Below, piece by piece: positions 6,855 through 10,806 of a stretch of DNA of 10,806 nt. The notes under the pieces are model-generated. The model was not told the origin of the DNA. It ran no database searches and saw only the letters and a program-made list of their open reading frames with translations. The stretch is from an uncultured Bacilli bacterium (lineage in GTDB: Bacteria > Bacillota_I > Bacilli_A > RF39 > UBA660), in contig CALVUU010000114.1 of NCBI GenBank assembly GCA_944363655.1, forward strand, positions 1 to 10,806. The letters are read 5' to 3'. The translations under genes were made by a program, and so were the position numbers. The first letter of the stretch is position 1, and every line of letters starts with the position of its first letter.

Positions 6855-6877
6855 AGTATAGCACGCAAAACGCAAAA
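6855..6877 (-). promoter_or_regulatory. Promoter of the DUF4143 ATPase with tandem 7-bp repeat
   Basis: On the minus strand TGC-TATACT at 6855-6863, an extended -10. Directly upstream, CGCAAAA is repeated head to tail at 6864-6870 and 6871-6877 (plus-strand reading), filling the space where RNA polymerase lies; it may be an operator. The -35 is weak. Confidence 0.5.
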
Positions 6878-6911
6878 TTAAAAGTTTTTTTGATAAATCA
6901 GAAAAATTTTA

Positions 6912-6950
6912 CATTTTAAAAAGTTTTTCCATTGTATTAGAAAAACTTTT
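6912..6950 (-). terminator. Terminator of the aminopeptidase-carboxypeptidase operon
   Basis: AAAAGTTTTTC at 6919-6929 is the exact reverse complement of 6940-6950, an 11-bp stem with a 10-nt loop containing the stop codon at 6937-6939. The stem is nearly pure A/T, and the minus-strand tail is only moderately T-rich, so efficiency is uncertain. Confidence 0.55.
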
Positions 6951-7560
6951 GCCACCTTCTTAAACTTTTATTTTCTTTTCTTGTATAATATTCATCTAGA
7001 GTAATACCCTCTTCATATAACTTACAAGCAAGCTCTAAACCAACAAATCTAAAATGCCATGGTTCAAATTGAAATCCTGTAATATCTTCTTTCCCTTTCG
7101 GATATCTTAAAATAAATCCATATTTATAAGAATTTTCTTTCATCCATATCGCTTCAGGATCTTCTTCACGCACATAATCTGATGAATAAAATTTACCATC
7201 ACGATAATATCCATAATCAAAAGCAAGGCCAGTTTGGTGTTCACCAACACCAGGTAATGTCACTTTTTGATATGCAGCATATCCAACTTCTTCAATTAGC
7301 TTATCTAAGATTTTTTGTTGATAATCATATGACCTATATTCACTATCTACAGCAAGTATAAATCCTGCTTTTTTAGCATCATCAATCATTTTTTGGACAA
7401 ATGGATAAATATCTCTTCTTATCATTGGTTTCAATCTAGGATCTTGAAATTCATGAAAATTATTTTCATTTTGATCAGTTATAACTAAATATTTTGGATA
7501 ATAATCACTTGGAAGTAAGTTATCTTTATCAACTAAAGCATCTATTGATAACTCATTCAT
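6937..7560 (-). CDS. M15-family D,D-carboxypeptidase-like peptidase (VanY type)
   Basis: 207 residues. The zinc site of the M15B/VanY family is complete: His108 and Asp115 in EHQTGLAFD (107-115), and catalytic Glu166 with zinc-ligand His169 in EPWHFRFVG (166-174). SEYRSYDYQQ at 73-82 is the substrate-side motif with Arg76. Enzymes of this type cleave D-Ala-D-Ala or related bonds of cell-wall peptides. No signal peptide or membrane helix is present, so unless it leaves the cell by another route it would act inside, for example in recycling of wall peptides. It begins in an ATGA overlap with the aminopeptidase stop, which implies coupled translation and a shared job in peptide breakdown. A vancomycin-resistance role is not supported: no vanH, vanA or vanX genes are near. 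Confidence 0.88.
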   Translation of the reverse strand: MNELSIDALVDKDNLLPSDYYPKYLVITDQNENNFHEFQDPRLKPMIRRDIYPFVQKMIDDAKKAGFILAVDSEYRSYDYQQKILDKLIEEVGYAAYQKVTLPGVGEHQTGLAFDYGYYRDGKFYSSDYVREEDPEAIWMKENSYKYGFILRYPKGKEDITGFQFEPWHFRFVGLELACKLYEEGITLDEYYTRKENKSLRRWQKFF

Positions 7561-8771
7561 AAATTAAATTCGCCATTCTTAAATATTAACATTTCTCCAT
7601 CTTTAGTTTCTGCCATTATATTTAAATCATCTGTTCCAATCATGAAATCGACATGATTTTGCGAGTGATTTAATCCTCTTTCTCTTCTTTCTTCAATACT
7701 TTCTACATCAGCTCCTTTCAAACATTCTGGAAATGCATCCCCGAGTGCTATATGGCAAGAAGCATTTTCATCTAAACAAGTTTCGCCATAAACAAAATTC
7801 GTTTGGGCTATCGCCGTATTCTTATCAACTAAGGCACATTCTCCCAAGAAACATGAGTATTCATCACTTTCAATAATTCCTTTTAGTATATCTTTACCAA
7901 CGTTCGCATCATAATCAACTACTTTACCATCTTTAAATTTAACCCAAAATTTATCAACCAAAGCACCTCCATACATAAGAGGTTTAGATGCATAAACTAC
8001 TCCCTCAGTTAATCTATAATCCGGTGAAGTAAATACTTCATAAGTTGGCATGTTAACTATTACATCACTACCCTCATATCCTGCACATTGCCATAATGCA
8101 TCTTTTGATAAACCAATAACTAAATCTGTTCCTAAAGAATTTGTATAATGCATCTTCATAATTTGTAATTCATTTAATCTACTTACTAACATTCTTTGCT
8201 TATCTAAAAATTTATTCCATTCTTCAATTGGGTTTTCTTTATCAACCATTGTGCAGTGGCACATCAACTTAAAATATTCATTATAAGCATCTTCTTCACT
8301 TAAATCCGAAAATTTTTCTTTTGCCCATATCTTATTAGGTATTACTGCAATACACCAAGATATTTCATTAGTTAATTGTTTTAACTTATATACCGGTTTA
8401 CTAGTTCTAGATTTTAAAGATGCTGCAGTCATATTTTCCGATGGAATATCTGCAAAATAACCGGGAAATTCTGTTGATAACATCAAGAAAGCCGCATTCT
8501 TTTTCGCATACTCATCCCAAATAGCATCATCAAAGTAATCATCATTATTAATTTCTTCTACTCTTTGCAATAACTTCTTATGTCTTTCCTCTTTATCATT
8601 CCTATCTAAATAAATATCTTCTATTCCTCTAGATTTTGCCACATTTACTAACTTTTCCACAAAATCATCATTGTCACTATAATAATTAATAAATAATATT
8701 TTACTTTTCTTAAAACTTAAACATCTATCAATTAATAAATGGGCATACTTATTTTCTAATTCTTCAATCAT
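7557..8771 (-). CDS. M29-family metallo-aminopeptidase (AmpS/PepS type)
   Basis: 404 residues, typical for peptidase family M29. It removes N-terminal amino acids from peptides in the cytosol with a two-metal centre. Candidate metal ligands stand in conserved settings: Glu245 in NMPTYEVF (240-247), Glu311 in LGECALV (309-315), His340 in DENASCHIALG (334-344), and His373 and Asp375 in HVDFMIG (373-379). TNSLGTDL at 210-217 and SKPLMYGGALVD at 262-273 are further family signatures. No signal peptide. The start at 8771 has GGTGAT at 8776-8781. It is the first gene of a two-gene operon with the M15 peptidase, overlapping by 4 bp. The N-terminal half (1-200) is more divergent, as is usual. Whether the natural substrates are wall peptides is inferred only from the partner gene. 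Confidence 0.92.
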   Translation of the reverse strand: MIEELENKYAHLLIDRCLSFKKSKILFINYYSDNDDFVEKLVNVAKSRGIEDIYLDRNDKEERHKKLLQRVEEINNDDYFDDAIWDEYAKKNAAFLMLSTEFPGYFADIPSENMTAASLKSRTSKPVYKLKQLTNEISWCIAVIPNKIWAKEKFSDLSEEDAYNEYFKLMCHCTMVDKENPIEEWNKFLDKQRMLVSRLNELQIMKMHYTNSLGTDLVIGLSKDALWQCAGYEGSDVIVNMPTYEVFTSPDYRLTEGVVYASKPLMYGGALVDKFWVKFKDGKVVDYDANVGKDILKGIIESDEYSCFLGECALVDKNTAIAQTNFVYGETCLDENASCHIALGDAFPECLKGADVESIEERRERGLNHSQNHVDFMIGTDDLNIMAETKDGEMLIFKNGEFNL

Positions 8772-8775
8772 TTAT

Positions 8776-8796
8776 ATCACCATAATAAGTATATCA
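8776..8796 (-). promoter_or_regulatory. Extended -10 promoter of the peptidase operon
   Basis: Minus-strand TGA-TATACT at 8788-8796 with no good -35. The predicted transcript start falls at about 8781, at the beginning of the GGTGAT ribosome site (8776-8781), so the leader is about 10 nt. Confidence 0.45.
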
Positions 8797-8809
8797 CAAA
8801 ATAACTAAT

Positions 8810-9257
8810 TTATTCTATTGTAAATTTTGCTGCCACATGTTTATCTACGTGTGGATTTTTTTCATTTGAAAAACCCTTAACTATTCTGTATTTGCCTTTT
8901 TCTAATGAACCGTAAAGCCACTCCCAATCGATTTCCATTCGCAACTCATTATCATCATTTATTTTATAGCCCATCATGTTCCAACCGACATTACCATCTA
9001 AAATATCTTCTAGTTCATACCACTTACCATCTTCTAATTTATCTATTCTATAACTTTCCCCATAAGTATTATCTTCTCCAGATAAATCGGTGATAACAAT
9101 TGTTGCTCCCGTATGTAAGTGTTCCTTCGACAATTTCCATAGTAACATTATCCGCCGGATTAAATTCTGCTTCATTAGTTTTTAATAGTGCCATTACTAT
9201 AACTCCAATAATAAAAACAATAAGTACTCCACATATAACAATAACTCTTTTCCTCAT
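8810..9257 (-). pseudogene. Ig-like domain envelope protein gene with a single-base frame break
   Basis: The first part, from ATG at 9257, encodes MRKRVIVICGVLIVFIIGV, a membrane segment at about 4-24, then NVTMEIVEGTLT. The frame then changes at about 9112-9116, and the second part continues TGATIVITDLSGEDNTYGE through WYELEDIL, MEIDWEWLYGSLEKGKYRIVKG and AAKFTIE to the stop at 8810. Removing one T from ACATACGGG restores EGTLTTGATIVITD, so a one-base insertion explains the break. The joined product would be 148 residues: an N-terminal membrane anchor and one bacterial Ig-like domain (the Big_14-like type that follows NVTMEI...GTLTxTGATIIITD), located outside the membrane. Function unknown. 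AAGGAGGA before 9257 and a strong promoter suggest it was expressed recently. The rest of the frame is undamaged, so recent loss, strain variation or an assembly error are all possible. Confidence 0.8.
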
Positions 9258-9274
9258 AAGTCCTCCTTGCCTAA

Positions 9275-9283
9275 ATTATAACA
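9275..9283 (-). promoter_or_regulatory. Extended -10 promoter of the Ig-like protein gene
   Basis: Minus-strand TGT-TATAAT, a perfect extended -10. It directly abuts the T-run of the dehydrogenase terminator at 9283-9310. The -35 is poor. Confidence 0.5.
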
Positions 9284-9310
9284 AAAAAAGACATGTTTTA
9301 AACCACATCT
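9283..9310 (-). terminator. Terminator of the alcohol dehydrogenase gene
   Basis: On the minus strand AGATGTG (9304-9310) pairs with CATGTCT (9289-9295) in a 7-bp stem with two G.U pairs and an 8-nt loop, followed by a run of seven T (9283-9289, the first shared with the stem). It starts right after the dehydrogenase stop codon. Confidence 0.7.
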
Positions 9311-10336
9311 TTATTTCTTTGGGTCAACTAAAATCTTAACCGCCGCATCAGTTCCACTAGTTAGTCTTTCGTACGCTTCTTGTACTCTTTCCAAAGGCAC
9401 AATATCATCGACAAATTTTAGCACATCTACCTGCTTACGAGATATTAAATCAATACAAGACTTAAATTCATTATAAGTATAAGCAATTGCCCCTTGAACA
9501 ACTAACTCTTTCATAACAGCCATTACCGTATATGTTGGTACGGCATCAGTTGCAACACCAACTAACACAACAATACCACCAGGTTTAACCATTGATATTG
9601 CACTATTAACGGCAGCTCCATTACCAACACATTCAATAACTACATCAAATCCACCATTAGTTTTAGCCATCAATTTACTAACTAAATCCTTATCAGTCGC
9701 ATCATAATACTCATCAGCAACTTTTAAATCGACAGCCTTTTGGCCTCTTGCTTTGTTTGTTTCAGTAATTGCAACATAACTTGCCCCTTCTTTTTTGGCA
9801 AATTCTGCTGATGCTAGGCCAATAATTCCAGCCCCAATTACTAAAACATCATCCCCAACGGCAATTCTTCCCAAATGTGCCGCATGAAGCCCAACAGCAA
9901 GTGGTTCTACCATCGCTACTTCTTCATCAGTTATATTATCAGGCACCTTTATTACCATATCACTTCGAACAGCAATTTTACTAGTTAGTCCTCCGGGATT
10001 ATCTATTGATAATCCAACTGCATGACTCCAAGTTTCTGGACAAAATTGCACATCACCATTTCGACATGCTTCACATTTACCACATGGCGAAATTGGAAGT
10101 GCCGTTACTCTATCGCCTTTGACTAAATCCAAACGGTCTCCAGGATCTACTACAACCCCAGCAAATTCATGTCCCATTACTAAACCTTTAGGTTCACCAT
10201 TCACCCAATAATGAATATCAGATCCACATATACCCGTTTTACTTACTTCAATTATTACTTTTTCTCCATCTGCTTTTGGTTCTGGAATATCTTTTACCTC
10301 AAATTGTTTTGCCCCTTTGATAGCTACAGCCTTCAA
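9311..10336 (-). CDS. Zinc-dependent medium-chain alcohol/polyol dehydrogenase
   Basis: 341 residues, full length for the MDR superfamily. The catalytic-zinc residues are Cys37 (CGSDIHYW, 37-44), His56 and Glu57 (GHEFAG, 55-60) and Glu144 (VEPLAV, 143-148). The structural zinc has Cys85, Cys88, Cys91 and Cys99. The Rossmann fingerprint GAGIIG is at 168-173, and Glu192 at the end of the second strand favours NAD over NADP. CGSDIHYW is closest to sorbitol/polyol dehydrogenases, while threonine or 2,3-butanediol dehydrogenase cannot be excluded; the substrate is unresolved. No ATG fits: the frame begins at TTG (10334-10336), eight bases after a strong AAGGAGGT (10344-10351), and MKAVAIKGA is the usual N-terminus, so a TTG start is well supported. 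It is a single-gene unit between its own promoter and terminator, and diverges from the ABC ATPase gene. Confidence 0.92.
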   Translation of the reverse strand: MKAVAIKGAKQFEVKDIPEPKADGEKVIIEVSKTGICGSDIHYWVNGEPKGLVMGHEFAGVVVDPGDRLDLVKGDRVTALPISPCGKCEACRNGDVQFCPETWSHAVGLSIDNPGGLTSKIAVRSDMVIKVPDNITDEEVAMVEPLAVGLHAAHLGRIAVGDDVLVIGAGIIGLASAEFAKKEGASYVAITETNKARGQKAVDLKVADEYYDATDKDLVSKLMAKTNGGFDVVIECVGNGAAVNSAISMVKPGGIVVLVGVATDAVPTYTVMAVMKELVVQGAIAYTYNEFKSCIDLISRKQVDVLKFVDDIVPLERVQEAYERLTSGTDAAVKILVDPKK

Positions 10337-10360
10337 CTTAACTACCTCCTTATCATATTA

Positions 10361-10369
10361 ATTATATCA
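10361..10369 (-). promoter_or_regulatory. Extended -10 promoter of the dehydrogenase gene
   Basis: Minus-strand TGA-TATAAT. The predicted start near 10354 gives a leader of about 18 nt, beginning just before the AAGGAGGT ribosome site. No good -35. Confidence 0.5.
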
Positions 10370-10405
10370 CAACTAAAAATAAACAATATAATAACTAAAT
10401 TTTTA

Positions 10406-10446
10406 TTTACATAATATTGTCATTCATTATATAATTGTAAAGGAGG
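10406..10446 (+). promoter_or_regulatory. Promoter and ribosome site of the ABC ATPase gene
   Basis: TTTACA at 10406-10411 (5 of 6 to the -35 consensus), an 18-bp spacer and TATAAT at 10430-10435. AAAGGAGG at 10439-10446 lies seven bases before the ATG at 10454. It is the only promoter in the window with both a good -35 and a perfect -10. Confidence 0.6.
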
Positions 10447-10453
10447 AAATAAC

Positions 10454-10806
10454 ATGATTACAATAAAAAATGTAACCAAAAAATTTATTAAAACAAACAA
10501 GAAAAAAGAACGCCATGAATTTACGGCCGTAAATAATTTGTCATTTGATGTTTTAGAAGGAGAAATATTAGGTATCCTTGGTCCAAATGGCGCCGGCAAA
10601 ACAACGTTACTTCGCATGATTGCAGGTATTATGACACCCAACACTGGGGCAATTACCATTGATGATTTAACTTATGAAAAAAATGAAACTGATATCAAAA
10701 AAATGATTGCTTATCTATCAGGCAACACTAAAATCTATGGAACAATATCTCCTTATGAACTACTTAAAATGTGTGCTGAAATTTATGATGTTCCAACTAG
10801 TGAAAT
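10454..10806 (+). CDS. ABC transporter ATP-binding protein, NatA-like (partial, runs off the window)
   Basis: The first 117 residues are present; the 3' part lies beyond the window. The strand order fits an ABC ATPase: MITIKNVTKKFIK at the start, a charged insert of lysines (14-21), AVNNLSFDVLEGEILGILG, Walker A GPNGAGKTT at about 45-53, and LLRMIAGIMTPNTGAITIDD after it. The next segment, IAYLSGNTKIYGTISPYELLKMCAEIYDV, resembles the region following the Q-loop in sodium-exporter (NatA) and drug-exporter type ATPases; the usual Q-loop glutamine seems to be replaced in YLSGN. The signature LSGGQ, Walker B and the partner permease are not in view, so the substrate is open. It would act as the energy-coupling subunit on the inner face of the membrane. 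Confidence 0.85.
   Translation, partial: MITIKNVTKKFIKTNKKKERHEFTAVNNLSFDVLEGEILGILGPNGAGKTTLLRMIAGIMTPNTGAITIDDLTYEKNETDIKKMIAYLSGNTKIYGTISPYELLKMCAEIYDVPTSE

Noticed and set aside
6937..7560. Vancomycin resistance through a VanY homologue
   Set aside because: Only the M15 family fold is shown; no vanRS, vanH, vanA or vanX partners are present and the protein lacks the membrane anchor of VanY.
8905..9339. Two plus-strand open frames opposite the Ig-like gene and its promoter
   Set aside because: They are antisense to a recognisable protein family and a terminator-promoter junction; no supporting start signals.
10211..10659. Open frames antisense to the dehydrogenase 5' end and to the ABC ATPase
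   Set aside because: Both lie across strongly supported genes with Walker A or zinc-site motifs and have no ribosome sites.
1..10806. CRISPR array, tRNA, rRNA, transposase or prophage module
   Set aside because: No regularly spaced repeats, cloverleaf-like segments, rRNA segments or mobile-element proteins were seen on either strand.

Overview
The window looks like a low-GC, AT-rich member of the Bacillota/Bacilli, probably an uncultured gut lineage of the RF39/Mollicutes-like type. Reasons: strong AT bias and short intergenic gaps, Shine-Dalgarno sites of the AAGGAGG/GGTGA type, TGG for Trp with TGA used as a stop (so the standard bacterial code), and a broken surface protein whose repeat-like C-terminal domain is one I associate with that group. 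The lineage is an inference from style, not a proof. No rRNA, tRNA, CRISPR array, transposase or phage module was seen.

Layout. 1-231: a GC-rich hairpin beside a perfect 10-bp inverted repeat (function unknown), then a promoter. 232-1458 (+): secreted surface protein with a thioester-domain-like N-terminus and an IPDTG motif near its end. It converges on 1455-2438 (-), adenosine deaminase; the two stops overlap inside a 13-bp inverted repeat that probably terminates both. 2498-3169 (-): secreted, membrane-anchored acidic protein. It diverges from 3268-3747 (+), a hypoxanthine/deoxyinosine DNA glycosylase of the uracil-DNA glycosylase superfamily. 3750-5252 (-): a roughly 500-codon surface-protein pseudogene with at least four frame changes, one nonsense codon and no 5' end. 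It abuts 5255-5544 (+), an XRE-type HTH regulator split by a frame change exactly at an A7 run. 5633-6835 (-): an AAA_14/DUF4143 ATPase. 6937-8771 (-): a two-gene, ATGA-coupled operon of an M29 aminopeptidase and an M15 D,D-carboxypeptidase-like enzyme. 8810-9257 (-): an Ig-like domain lipoprotein/membrane protein gene with one single-base frame break. 9311-10336 (-): a zinc-dependent polyol/alcohol dehydrogenase with a TTG start. 10454-end (+): the start of an ABC transporter ATPase, cut by the window edge.

How it fits together. The intact part is mostly housekeeping: purine salvage (adenosine to inosine), repair of deaminated adenine in DNA, peptide breakdown and a sugar-alcohol type oxidation. 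Between these lie cell-surface genes, several of them decayed. Most intact transcription units carry the same compact promoter: an extended -10 (TGn followed by a TATAAT-like hexamer), a poor -35 and a 5' leader barely longer than the Shine-Dalgarno site. I found no convincing novel multi-gene defence or metabolic system. The points most worth checking are the structured element at 49-116, the A7 frame switch in the HTH gene, the Cys-less thioester-like surface protein and the decayed surface-protein locus.
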